Under the pieces are notes generated by a model. That model saw nothing but the letters and a program-made list of their open reading frames with translations, did no database searches and was not told the origin of the DNA. Positions 40,360-52,212 of a DNA stretch of 64,000 bases are shown piece by piece (position 1 is the stretch's first letter; the number at the start of each line of letters is the position of its first letter). A program made the translations under genes and the position numbers. The DNA lies in contig JAGVRJ010000005.1 of the NCBI GenBank assembly GCA_019059635.1, positions 372,001-436,000 on the forward strand, written 5' to 3'. Source of the stretch: Proales similis. Its lineage: Eukaryota; Rotifera; Eurotatoria; Ploima; Proalidae.

Positions 40360-43300
40360 TCAAGTAGAGTCGTAAAAGTCGCTTTCGACTGCGTGCTGTT
40401 TGTACAACTTGTACCAGCAGATGGACTGTTTGGAAAGATCGAGAAGGTCCAGTTGAATGTACGCCTCGCCGATGCATTCGTTCTTCTCCAGCATTTGGCC
40501 CTTTTGCCAGATCATCACCTAAATAGCGCCGAGGCGCAGAGTTAATCATTCTGTCCACAGCCAATGCCAGGTTTCAGCCAAACCACTTGAATTCTGCGTC
40601 CGAGCACGTTGCATGCGTTGTAGCACAGAGTGCAGTTGTAAACCGGGTTGCTTGTGTTCTTGATCACTTGCGTCTTTTTCTTGTGCAGCTTGTGCGTGCC
40701 AGTGCGCAGATAGGTCTTCACATACGTGTCTGTGCGTCAAGTCAGTGAGTGAGTGAGTCGCGATTGTCAATGCCAAACTCTCACGATACCTTTTGCCACA
40801 TCCGCATTGGTCAGATCTAGCTTTCTCGCTTCGTAGACGTGAATTTCCAGTCTGCCTTTGCTCATTACGAATCCGAGCTTGATGTAGCCAGTGATGCAGT
40901 TTTCTTTCATTTCACAATTATTCACCCAATCACGATTGAATCGAGCAATCATTCACCAACCGGAAAATTCGGCCCGCGGCGCCACTTGGCCCGGTCCCGG
41001 AGTTGAGTCCATCAGTTGGTTGTTTTGTTCGGAGAAGAAATAACTGTGAATTCAATTCAGTTTGAAGCGGTTCGCGTTCTCCAATCGAGACAATTACCGG
41101 TCAATGTCTTCGTCCATATTGAGAATCGACTGGTTGGAGAGTTTTCTGGCGGTGCCAGCGGCGTTGCTCTCAGTTTGAGAAGGAAGCAGGAAGTTGACTG
41201 TGAGCTCTTTGTTTTCAGCCGTTAAGTTAAAGAAGACCATTTGATGGGAGAACTTATTGCACCTGTGTGTCGGCGCTGGGTTCGCCGAGAGAGCATCGGA
41301 CTTGGCGTGGCCGATGACTTTTCCTCGTCGCTCTCGCCTGAAAGCACTTTATTCTTCATTGCTGAAAGCGGACAGTCTCAAGCCTGGAGGCACGTTCAGA
41401 ACTCTGGTCTCAACTCACATGTTTCACTGTTGGTGCGGAATTTGAGCAGTTTGGAGAAAGCCTGCGAGAATTTGCGCACCGGTGAGCGCTTGGCGTTGGA
41501 CACACTTTGTGATCGACTGCTTGACTTGCTGTCGAACAAAGAGAACTTGCGCGCTTTTTCAAGAAATTGATTAGTTTCCATCCAGATTTGATGGCTCGGC
41601 TCAATTGAAGCGCTTACTGTTTCGTTTGGTCGATGATACTGCCCGCTGCTTGGCATCTTCGAAAAGGCTTTCGTTCGACTGGCTGTCGTTTGAAGACGAT
41701 TTGAATGTGACGCTGGCTGCGCTGTTCTTCCTGATCGGCTTCTCCCTGAGCTCATACCACCTTGGCTCGTCCTCAAGATTGGCCTCGCTCAGCGGAAGCA
41801 CAAGCATGCCAATGAAGTTCTCTCTGAGCAAACGCTTGTCGTTTGGCGACAGCGTGTCGTGCAGACACACTTCCAGAGTGCCCTCCTCGACCGGTTCGTC
41901 ATATTCAAATATGAACGTTTCGTTCCAAACTGGATGGTTGATGGGCAGTGCCTCTGTCTTGAAGGTGCGAATACTCTGGCTTTCGAGCAGCAGACGGCCA
42001 CTGACGAATACGAGCCAGTTTTCGCTCTCCGACCGAGGCGGCATGTTATTCGCCTGATTTATAGTGATGGCCAACTTGAACTGGTTCGTATTGTCCCATA
42101 TTTGCATGAGCAGTCGTCCGCGGGTGATCAGTATTGGCTTGAGCGAGTTGCCCACTGGCACTGGAATCACTTCGGCCGTGACAAACTGTTCTTTGGGGTC
42201 GCCGGGACTCTGCGACGTTAAACTCTTAGTGATTGGGCTCGATCTGCATCAGAACACTGTGATCACCTGATTCTGGTTTTGGTTAGCCACAGGCAGAGGT
42301 GGCAGGTTTCTTCTCCGTCTCGAGTTCGAGGGACAGAGACGAGGAACGGTGTCAAAATTTCTCGACACTTCCAGTCGACTTGTCTTGGGACCAACTCTGA
42401 ATCTGCAAATGCTTTTAATCGCGAATTCAACTCAAACGTTTGCGCTTTTGGACTCTGACCTCAAGTTGTTGTGATGAACCACGAGCTGAACGTAGTCGCC
42501 GCTGTTGTTCAGAAAGTTTCTGACCTCCTCGTAGGTGCAGTCGATTAGCGAGTGTCCATTGAACTCGATAATCTGATCGCCGACCTCGATGTTGTTTACA
42601 TCTGCGGGGCCGTCTTTCACGCAGTCAAATCAGTTAGGAACGGAGCAAATTGAGGAGACAGGTCAGCATAGAGCGGCCTACTTTTGATTACAAGCGTCAC
42701 AAAGCATCCAAGGCTTCCGTCCTCGCACTCAAGTCCGCCAATAATTCTCATTCCAAGCCCGTTGGCTGTTAAACGAGTGAATCAGAAATAGTGAATTGAT
42801 GAATCATCATCATTCAATTTACTTCGGATTGTTTTGTCCGAGATATCTTTGTAGAGCAGGATTCGATGAGGATTGGAAGGCGGCGTTCTGGCTCTTAACT
42901 TGGTGCTCTCCTCCGATTGAAGGAATATGTTCTCGCAAGTTTCGATCGTCTTGCGCCTCTCGCTGCCCGTCGAAGAGACACTAAGCATTGACGGATTTCT
43001 GACCGACAAGGACGCGGCCACGCCCAGATTCACAGTGTCGAGCGACTCGAACGGGTTGATTGTTTTGACGCCAAAGTCTTCTGAAATCGTCTGCTGCCTT
43101 AGTCGGGGCGGTCGCGACAAGCTTATCTCAATCGAGTTGTCTTGGCGAATAATTATTTTGCGCGGCGCTTTTGGTATGTGCTCTTTTTCGATCGAGTTAG
43201 CGAACGAATTGTCCAAGATGCTGGCGTTGCGGCAGACTTTTTTAAACAAGAGCCGCTTTCGCACTATATCGGACAGATTGGGCGTTTTCCTCACTATGTA

Positions 43301-46049
43301 AGGATAGTCTATGCTACGTTGAGCGCTGCCAATGTTCACATCGATCACACTGAACTTTTTCTTCTCCAAATTCTCCAGGTCGAACGAATGGGCCGCGTTG
43401 AGGCGACTCTCTTTGCCCTTGAGCGCTTTCAACGAGTCGATTGAATCGATACTTTTGGACCGGTTGCTTTTTGACGATTTTGTAGAGGACGAGTTGCCGA
43501 TCGTCCATCGTCTTCGTCTTGAATCGACCATGTCTTCGAGCTCTTTTGATTCTTCTAGCGGAGTGAGGCCTTCCGAGCCGGCTGGAGTGCTGGTGAATGT
43601 GGGATCGAAATTTATTCGACGCTTTCCTGATTGTATCGATTCCATTCTTTCCAGATTTAGTTGCACTTCAGCTGCAATCTTGCCTCCGGCTTCACTCTTA
43701 TCTTTATCAATTTATAATTTAAACGACTCTTAACGAGGCATGAACTGCGCGTGTGACAATATATGCAAGTTTACGATCGATTTGTCGAATGCAAAAGGCC
43801 ACAACAGAGAGAGAGAGAGAGAGAGAGACAAAAAAAAGAAAGATTCGGTTCAGACTAATAGGTTTCGATCGATTCTACATTTTGCCGTTTATTGCGACGC
43901 TAATAAAATGATTTACGTCAGAAGCAGGCCTCTCTTTCTCTGTCTCTCGCTTTTCCGTTTTGAGCGGGCGCAAGAATCGGATTAATTGGCAAATTATTAC
44001 TACTAACCTTTGGGCACTTGCGGAAGTCTCCTCGACTTTCGCCGAAGGCTAGAATCGGTGCCTGAAGACGGCATGCTGGTAGAAGTTAGACCGGATGGCT
44101 CTTGAGCTGCCGCTTTTCTTTCTTCTATTTCTTTGCTCGATGCTGTCGTTTGGTTGTCTTGTTTGCTTTCGGTGGCCTCACAGCCACCGTCTACTTGTTC
44201 GTCGACGGCTTGCGAGAATTTCTTCGCCTTGCGCACCAAATCCTTTCTCCTTCGACGCCAAGGCTCGGCGTTTTTCAGCACACTCCTTTTTAAATCGGAT
44301 TCGGACTTTTTTGAACTTTGACTCTCAGACGACCATCGGCTTTCCTCGTTAAACGAGCGACTCGAGTCGGAACTTGCCCAGTCCTGGCTTGAATTTGTGG
44401 TGGCCGAAGCGTTCGCCTCGAGCTCTGCCGTTTCTTGAGATGCAGACGATTCCGTCTTACTCTTTCTAAGCGAGCGGCGATGTTCGATTAAGATTATTTT
44501 TGCCAAATTGGTCAACTCGGCCAAATTCTCGCTCTGAGCTTCTTCGCCCGCATTGCGTTTGATGAATTCGTCTAGATCGTCCTCATTAAAGACAATCTCG
44601 TTCGAATGAGAACGAGTCTGTCGATTGTTTTTCTCCTCGATCGGCTTCGATATTGATCGTTCGTTTGACTCAAACACACTGTTGGCCCTGTGCTGACGAC
44701 AGCGGTTCACACGTTCTGTTCTTGTTCTCGATATGATCAATTGGCTCTTTTGCATTGCCTCTCTGATTTTGATTGCCGAGCTGCTTTTGGCATCTGTATT
44801 CAGCTCATCGCTCTGTCCCGATTGAACACTGTTGCTGTTCGCTTGATTCAAATCATTTTGGCTTGCCTTCTTCAGAACAAAGCTAGCCTGACTGCTCTTG
44901 CTCAAATATCTGCTGCTCTCCAATACCAGATTGTTTTGCAGAGTTGAACTCGTGCCAGACACCGATCTTCGTCCGACTATATGATGCCTTTCGGCAGTGA
45001 GCATGCCACCGCCTGTCTTCAACATTTCTCTCTCCTGGGCTAGTCGACTGTTCACAAGACCTATAGTCATGAGTGCTCTCATCTTCCGCCGCAATTGCGC
45101 TTTGCGCTCTTTTTCCTGTTCAGCTTCCTTCTCACGCCCAACAGCGGTCTCCGGTTCGAGTCTTTTCTCTGCTTCATTTGATTCAACAGCCACCTTGCGA
45201 GCGATTTGAGCCGCCTCGTCGATTGATTTCTCCTGGCTCGGCTTCACTTCTGCTTTGATCTGCTGTTGCGGGACATTTTCACTTTTTGGCTTGATGGCGC
45301 AATTATTGCACATTTGCTTCTTTATTACCTTTGATTGGGTTGAATTAGAGGCGTTTGTGTTTAGACATAAACAAGCCGAGTCAGTTTACTCACGATCGCC
45401 TTGCTCGAACTGAATATGGGACTCTGAGCGACGCTACATTCGTTGCATACTAGCGCGTTGCATAGAGCGCACTCGACCAGGGAAGATGCTGCGGCACTGG
45501 CACCGATCCGAATAAAAGATGCGATGGCCAATTGATTAGTCTTGCTTGAGCTTGATTTCGTTTTGCATATTGAGCAGAATTTTTCCTCGTCGCTCTTTTT
45601 GACGCTTATTTTGGAGAAGAAACTCTGCGCCAACTCGGAGCCCGTTTCTCTCGGACTTGCGAGCCCTTCGTCGACAAGAGTTTTGAAACTGCTCCATGAG
45701 CCGAGCGGGCTCTTGCTGGCTGGCCTCGTTTGACCGCAAGGTGCCTCTGTCTGGCCAGTGTTCTTCTGACTTTTGTTTGCCTGGTTGGAGACGGAATCGG
45801 ACGCGGCAAGAGTGTTCGCAGCAACTTTGGTACCAGACCTTGATGTTGAATAAATGAACATTCGACGTTCTAAGAAGGATAATGTGAATAAAGCCCTTCG
45901 GACAGCTCTACTCACTTTATTGATCGCTGAATCTCACTCTCGAACTGTTTGTGTCGAGTGAGCACATTTTTCAGATGCTCAATCTCCTCGTTGGTGAGAT
46001 TCGACAAGTCAGCGTTTTGCAATATGTGACTGTCTAGTTCCTTATCCAT
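40360..46049 (-). CDS. RIMS: RIM active-zone scaffold (Rab3-binding, PDZ, two C2 domains)
   Basis: A gene of at least ten exons. The ATG at 46049 opens MDKELDSHILQNADLSNLTN, leading into the Rab3-binding helix (NEEIEHLKNVLTRH). A zinc finger follows, with four CxxC pairs (CSIC, CALC, CNEC, CNNC), the last pair on the next exon. A long Ser/Arg-rich region joins in phase through LPQVPK|DKSEAGG to a basic exon. Then come the PDZ domain (GLGMRIIGGLE, EVGDQIIEFNGHSL), C2A (AITINQANNMPP to DEPRWYEL) and C2B (GYIKLGFVMSKGRLEIHVYE to GWYKLY-like CWYKLY). The stop is at 40360. In animals RIM docks and primes synaptic vesicles and recruits calcium channels. The acidic Ca-binding loops of C2A look incomplete, as in known RIMs. 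Splice details in the C2 region are approximate. Confidence 0.88.
43806..43828. repeat. GA microsatellite in a RIM intron
   Basis: A run of about 11 GA units in the intron between the Ser/Arg-rich exon and the next RIM exon. It is one of several GA runs spread through the window. Confidence 0.8.
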
Positions 46050-46999
46050 TTCTCTGCGGCAATGTTGATTAGGATCGGACTCTATGCTCTGGGAAAGATG
46101 AGCGACTAAGGGCCAATAGAGTTGGCACACCGCCGGCACGTTTGCCTACCTGAGATAGAGCGAAGCCGGCCGAATGAAAATAAAGAAGCAGAGAAGGAAC
46201 AAATTAGGTTATCGCACGTTAGAGTAAGTGTCGGTATTTCTTTAAGAGACACTCGCGGCAATCCGATTGCATCCTAATTAGTATTTTCTTCTCTGAATGG
46301 TTAGAAGGAACTTGAAAAAGAAGAAGAAGAAGAAGAAAGCGAGAATTAAGGGTCGCAATCGTATCATCACAGACTTGGGTCATAATAATAATTCCGTTCA
46401 CGGTGGCTTACGGTCTAGCAGTTGATTAATTTCACTTCACTTTGCCAGCCCGACGCGAGCTGTTTTACGTCTTTTTTTTGTAAATAATTGCGAACGCGTG
46501 AAAAGGCTTGTTCGAACCGATTTTTGAAAATTTTCCACTAATCGCATTCTGGCCACCAACGCAACTGGGCCCAAAAGGCAACCGACTCGACAGAATCTTC
46601 ATGCAAAGCAATTATCAGTTTTCGATTTGCTTAATTTTTAGAATTAGCGAATGCGGCTTTGGCATTCGTGGTACAGCAAGAGAGAGAGAGAGAAGAGACA
46701 CACGGTCAGGCTTTTTAATTAGTAAAGGAAATGAGAAAGAAAATTGCTCGGTCGGTGATCGATCACTGATCTAATGAATGCGCCGTTCTAATGAGGCCGG
46801 ATTTTATGATAGTATATCCCCGTAATTTTTCGCTTTGCATAAGCTCATTTGTTCAAGAAGAAGAAGCAAATACAAGTGATTTGAAGCAGAGTGAAACACA
46901 CAGACGCTCTTTAAAATTCTTTTGCCTTTAGGTTTTCCTTTATTAGGGTTCACTTGTTCGCGCGGCTAGGCGGAAAAAATTCACTAAAGAAAATGATGG
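46050..46999. other. Intergenic region upstream of RIM
   Basis: About 0.95 kb holding the RIM promoter and the 3' end of the next minus-strand gene. It has a GAA-type repeat (minus-strand TTC) near 46318-46338 and a short GA run near 46680. Open frames here have no ATG or domain worth reporting. Confidence 0.4.
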
Positions 47000-49031
47000 C
47001 TAGTCGCGCTTGCTCCTCGTGCCTTTCAGTACGGCCGGTATCGTGCCAAGAAATGACAGAAAATTGAGGCAAACGAAAGTGTTCACTAGTGGCTCGGAAT
47101 CGTGTAGGAATCGTCTCAAGTCAGCGGTGAAGAAATAGCTCATCATCAGGCAGAGAACGCATCGAAGCGTTTCTAACTTCTTGCTGTCACTCCTGCAAAG
47201 CCGAGTCAGCACAAGCGAATGCAGAGGGCTGGACTCGATTTTTCAGAAAATGTCACGTTACTTGTTATCAAATATGGCGCCGAAACAAGTCAAATTGAAA
47301 ATGATGAAACAAATGACGAAGCTAATGAAGATGCTCGGGTATTCCTAGAATGGTGCCGGTGAAGACACGTGCCGCTCGATCGAAGACTAATTCAGTATTG
47401 ATCTTACGCGTGAATATCTCAGGCTCTCTGTGCCGATAATTATCGTGAACGCAAAATGAACGAGCACGTAAACACTGAGAAGGGGCCCGATCTGAACGTC
47501 GTATCGCTTGATAGGTGTCTTTACCTGAAAGCCGAGCAAAGAGAGAGAGTTGAGTGGATGAATGAAAGCAAGGGCCAGATGGCCTACTTTAGGCAAGTTC
47601 TCCGGAAAGCCAAGCCTTGGTGAGCCCGGTGTCCAACCTATTCATGTTTCTTTGACAAACGCCAATCATATTAGAAGCCGGTTGCCTTCAGCCTCACCAG
47701 GTCCTTTGAACAGAATCGAAAGCTTGTGCTCCCAGGTTTTGGCTTTTTTAAACATGCGCCAAATGTAGCGATAGTTGAAGCACTTGATGCAGAGTGAGCG
47801 CGAATACAGAAGCGGCAAAGGTTTGGGATTCAAACTTGAATGAAGATGGGATCGAAGGTTTTTATCGGATGCACAAGTCCATAAGCGATCTCTTCGTCAC
47901 TCTTCTCCGCCTCAAATGTTCCTGAATTTTGTTGCCTCTTATTCAACTAGTTTGATCAAATTCACCGCAACAAACCGAATAGTCGATCCCAAATGATCAA
48001 AACTCCGGCGTAGTTCTTGTCAATGCAGTATGGGTTTCTTCCTTTTGTTGAATGAAGATAATGCTTTCAGTTAGGTCGAGGTGAAATTGTGAGGGAGGCC
48101 AACCGTGATGAACCCGATGGTGACTGGCGGTGTTGAGGATGAACTCAAGAGGGCCGAGCGATTTGACAATCTCTGTGTGAATCCAAAATTGGTAGATCAG
48201 GTTCAGATGGCTGTGAACTAAAAACACGGACGGACGAACGAACAGTGCCAATGGCAAATAGAAAAACTTTCGAAAACATGTTTAGATCCGAGGGCTTGGA
48301 CTGAGATGCTTTTTCGGCCCGTACCCAGCTAGTGTAGCCCTGAAATATTGACTGTCGGAGTGCTGTGGTCAAGTTGTAGTCTTCCGAACTGTGGTGAGTC
48401 TGATGCGCCGCCCAAAATAAGTTTATTTCTACGATCGATGATTAAGCACTTGATCGAATGTGTTAGTTCTGGCTGTTACTTACCATGTGCGGCTCGGTGA
48501 AACCAGTAGTACATCATGTCAACAAATAAAAACGCCAGCAGATAGGTCCAAAGGCTGTCGTAGGGCAGCTCGTAGATCAGAAAGTTTTCATACACCCATT
48601 CGTAAGTGAGCAAGTGAATTTTGCGGAAGAAAAACTTCGGAAGGCCGGAAATGAGGCCGGCGCTCAAAGACGCGATCTTAAACGTGACCAGCTCAGCCAT
48701 TGAGTGTTTAAAGAGCCCGTTGTGAGTTTAAGGCTTACGCCGTCGTTCAATTTTCCGGAAAAGCGACCGAAGCGGAGAAGTGAAATGATCTGCTCGACAA
48801 ATATGAACGAGAAAAAGAGATTGATGGCCTGGGAACAGACAGACACGAGTCTGGCAGTGAGGTCGAACGGTGCAGTGTTGAGATCGAGCTTACGTTTGCC
48901 GTCATGTCAGGAACATCTTCGACAGCGCTGTAATAAGTCTCGCTCGGCTTGAGCAAATAAAAGAGCGAACGAACATCGAACCAGAGTTGATCTCTTCCAA
49001 ACTCGATCGGTCGGATAGTCTCGTTGGGCAT
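47000..49031 (-). CDS. AGMO: Alkylglycerol monooxygenase
   Basis: About nine exons. The ATG at 49031 ([12 protein letters not shown]) starts the protein. The chain then has several hydrophobic helices and the histidine boxes of the fatty-acid-hydroxylase superfamily: HRAAHE, HQTHHSS, and HHRVHHG after FILNTASHH. Between them lie [12 protein letters not shown] and [19 protein letters not shown], nearly invariant in AGMO, then [19 protein letters not shown]. The C-terminal exons give more membrane helices and end GTRSKRD at 47000. The enzyme is a tetrahydrobiopterin- and iron-dependent membrane oxygenase that cleaves ether lipids in the ER. Intron positions are approximate for the last three exons. 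Confidence 0.93.
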
Positions 49032-49284
49032 TTTGAATCTGCGTTTTCTAAACAAGTGAATTCAATTCAGACCGCACAGTGCAACTTATGCATTGTCTCG
49101 AGCCTTCTTTTTCGTTTTGAATTAAAAATGCAAATCCCCCCCTCACATGACTTGTTATCGAGTTAAATTTTATTATTTCAAGGACTGCTGTTGTCTTTTA
49201 TTGCCGACGACCACACGTCGACCCCACCCTTGAGCATGAAGAAATCAAACATTGAGTGCAACAGTTTCAAAAATCTTTATTCGC

Positions 49285-51402
49285 TCAATTGGCGTCTTGC
49301 GGATCGGAAATTGTGTCGCTAACTTTGAGCGCATCTATGCCGACTGCGTATCGATCGGTCAATAGAGTCTGCGAAATGTAAAACTCTTGATCTGGCTTAT
49401 AGCCGCTTTGTAGCAATAGCTGTACAGAATATCTATTCATGTCGAGATCAAAGCTGCTTATGTCAATGTGAACTTCATTCGACTCGCCCGTGTCAGTGAT
49501 GGTGAACTCGAATAGCTCGGCCGACTGTACAGTCGCCTCCTGTTTAAGCTGGCTTCCGGCGTAGAGCCGAATCAGACCAGTCGAGTGAATGAAAAGGTTC
49601 AGGCTTCCTTCAGAGCCGCCCGAATAATAATTCTCAAACTGTTCATACATGTCTATCTCGCTTGTCGATCGAATTGACACTCTCAAACAGCCCGTGGTCT
49701 CACCCGGTCGACCATGAACTGCGAACATTTCAAATCGACCGTGCACTTCATAAACCGCTTCTTTCTCCGTTGCCTTGTACTCTCTCTGGCTGACGAAGCT
49801 TGCTCCATTGTTGAGCATGAGTGCACCGTGTGAACATTCCAGTATAGTTCCATGGGCCGTTCTCCACGTGTTCACACTGAACTGGTCGTTGAGATAATAC
49901 TTCACAAGCGGATCTGAGCTTTGCTTCAGCTGAGTGTCGAGCTCGGACGCGTCGTAGGCGTATTTTCGAAAGTAATCGTCCTGCTCGCCGGGCAGATCGT
50001 AATAAACGTCGGCTGGTGAAAAAAAGTGTCTGAACAGCAGAAGAGCACTGAGCGAGGTAAGCGGGTCGGCCGGATGCGACCATACAGTAAGAGTGGCTCG
50101 GGCGAATTTCTGCAGCCAGCTGAGACGAAACAAGGAGCGTAATGACCATGTAGCGCGCACGGCAAACGTCGCCCGAGCAGTCACTGAGGTTCGTGTCAGA
50201 TCGTATTGAAGCACCAGTTTGTAGGCTTCGTATATTTCACTCCATCGGTAGAGCGTGCCCGATTTGGCGTTTGTCGTCCAGCCGATCGACAAAGTCGCAG
50301 ACGGAAACTGTTTAAGCGACTCGTTTAAAAACAGATGTGCGTCTATGATCGCTTTGGGCGAATCGTGCCCGCTTAAGATATCGGCGTTCAAAATTACTGG
50401 CTGATTTATCTGAGTTTGAAGCGAAGAATTTAATTTCATGCGCAGATTAGTAGCAGACAGATGAGCGGCCGCTTACTTGCGTCCTGTGCTTGACAAGCTG
50501 ATTAAGGCACGGCTGGATGGCGGCCTGTGTTTTAAAATCTAGCTTGAGGCCTTTGCCGCTTGGAATAGCGACGAGCAGCCATTCGGCGAACGTCAAATCA
50601 CTTTGCATGAGCGGAGGATGAGCCATGATTGGCTCCTTGTGCATCTCCGGTATGAACATAATATCTGATTCAATGAACGCAATGTCGCCTTAAATAATAA
50701 GAATTCATTTCCCGACTGTTCAGGCAAGACGATTGGTAATTTACTTGATACGGCGCCAGCTAGCAGTGCCTTGCTGTTAACTGCATGCGACCAGGTCTTG
50801 CGAGATAAATCAATATTACTGTCGGGCATATTAAATCGTTGATTCAAATCGGGCCATTCTCTCATTTGCTTTTGTTTGCCTGCATTGTAGAGAAAATTCT
50901 CTCGATTTTGCAACTCTTTTTCGCCTTCCAAGTAAATTTAGAAATTTGGCAAATTGAAAGGCGGCTAACGCCAATTGCTCGTTTGTGGCGATAATTTATT
51001 CGCTAATTTGCGCTCAAATAGGTGAAGAATCACGTTTTTTGGACGCGTTCATCAATCTTCAACCGCATTCGCAGGTCTACATTAATTTATAAAAAAAAAA
51101 AACCAGCACACACACACACATACAGGGAGCGCGGCTTGGCTTTTCATACATGCACATGCACACAAGCACACACTCACTCACTCACTCATATGAGTTTTGA
51201 ACTACATTTTTAAAAACACAAGCTTCTTATGAATGTGTCTGAAATTATGTAAATAGGGTCGAATGCATCGCTCGAGGTCGGACCAGGCAAGTATGTAAAA
51301 ATAAAAGTACTCACTTGAATTCAAGAGAATGTAAAAGCCTGAAATGATGAGAACGACTAGAACTAGACCTAGTCGGTATTGATTGAGCGGGTGACGCTTC
51401 AT
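49285..51402 (-). CDS. FAM151/menorin-like membrane protein
   Basis: About four coding exons. The ATG at 51402 encodes a short basic lead and one membrane helix (GLVLVVLIISGFYILL), joined over a roughly 0.4-kb intron to KQKQMREWPDLNQRF. The conserved core follows: WSHAVNSKALL, IAFIESDIMF, PIMAHPPLM, GLKLDFKTQAA, PVILNADILSG, ATLSIGWTT and LTVWSHPADP, ending VYYDLP. This order matches the FAM151 (DUF2181) family, which includes the nematode menorin needed for dendrite branching. A C-terminal part of about 200 residues after VYYDLP is beta-rich and less familiar. The stop at 49285-49287 is followed three bases later by AATAAA, so the 3' untranslated region is minimal. Confidence 0.85.
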
Positions 51403-52212
51403 ACTTTGTCTAACGGCGGTTATATGTTGCACTCGCTCACATTCAATTGTGGTCGAGACAAATGCACTCTGTCTCGTTCATCTAGAGTTGTGCGAAAAAA
51501 TAATAGAGGGACAGAAAGAGAGAGAGAGAGATTTGAATTTAAAGAATCGCATGCAGTGAATCGTGTTCGCTTGGTTCGAAAACGAAAGCATAATCCAACG
51601 CATCGCTAATGCAACATCTCAAAGCAGGCTACGGGTGTAGTTGCTTGTTATTCTCCGTCTTAATTTCATACGCTCATGCATGTCTTCTTCTGCTTCTTGG
51701 TTTCTTCTAGGTTTTCTCGCCTGCTCTCTCTCTCAGTTTGGATAGGACGTCGCTGCTTGTGGCTTATCACGTGCTGCCGCTGGACTGTGCGCGGCGTCGC
51801 CAACACACTTTCGCAATTCGCATTTCGCTGCAAACGCTTTTTTTTCCTTATCATTATGAATTTCAAGTGAATATGTTATGATGCAGAAACGTGACTGCTG
51901 TGGCATAATAGCCGGTAGCAGATCATAGATGCTATTTGCTCTATTCTATATGGCTCAAATTCATCAAATTGAAATAAGGCGCGATAAAAGCATTCTCGCC
52001 ATAGACGTGGATGTCCGTGCTTGATTGTGCCCGTGTGCTTCCTTTGAAAGCTTGCCAGTCACTCGCGGAAATTGCCAGAAATCTATCAATTCTGCTTCTA
52101 AATCGTCTGACTGGTGCGTTTGACTTTAGATATTGAGTTTAATGCATGCTTGAAAGTGCCAAGCAGCTCTAGGCGATTTTTTATTCAGTCGGCCAAATTT
52201 CAAAATCAAAAT
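51403..52212. other. Divergent promoter region
   Basis: About 0.8 kb between FAM151 (minus) and the bHLH gene (plus). It contains a short GA run near 51518-51530; an AC run near 51110 lies just outside it, in the FAM151 intron. No coding frame was supported. Confidence 0.4.

Noticed and set aside
44003..45915. Two separate genes on the minus strand at 44.0-45.3 and 45.4-45.9 kb
   Set aside because: They join in phase to the upstream Rab3-binding exon and the downstream PDZ/C2 exons, and the zinc-finger cysteines are split between them, so they are RIM exons.
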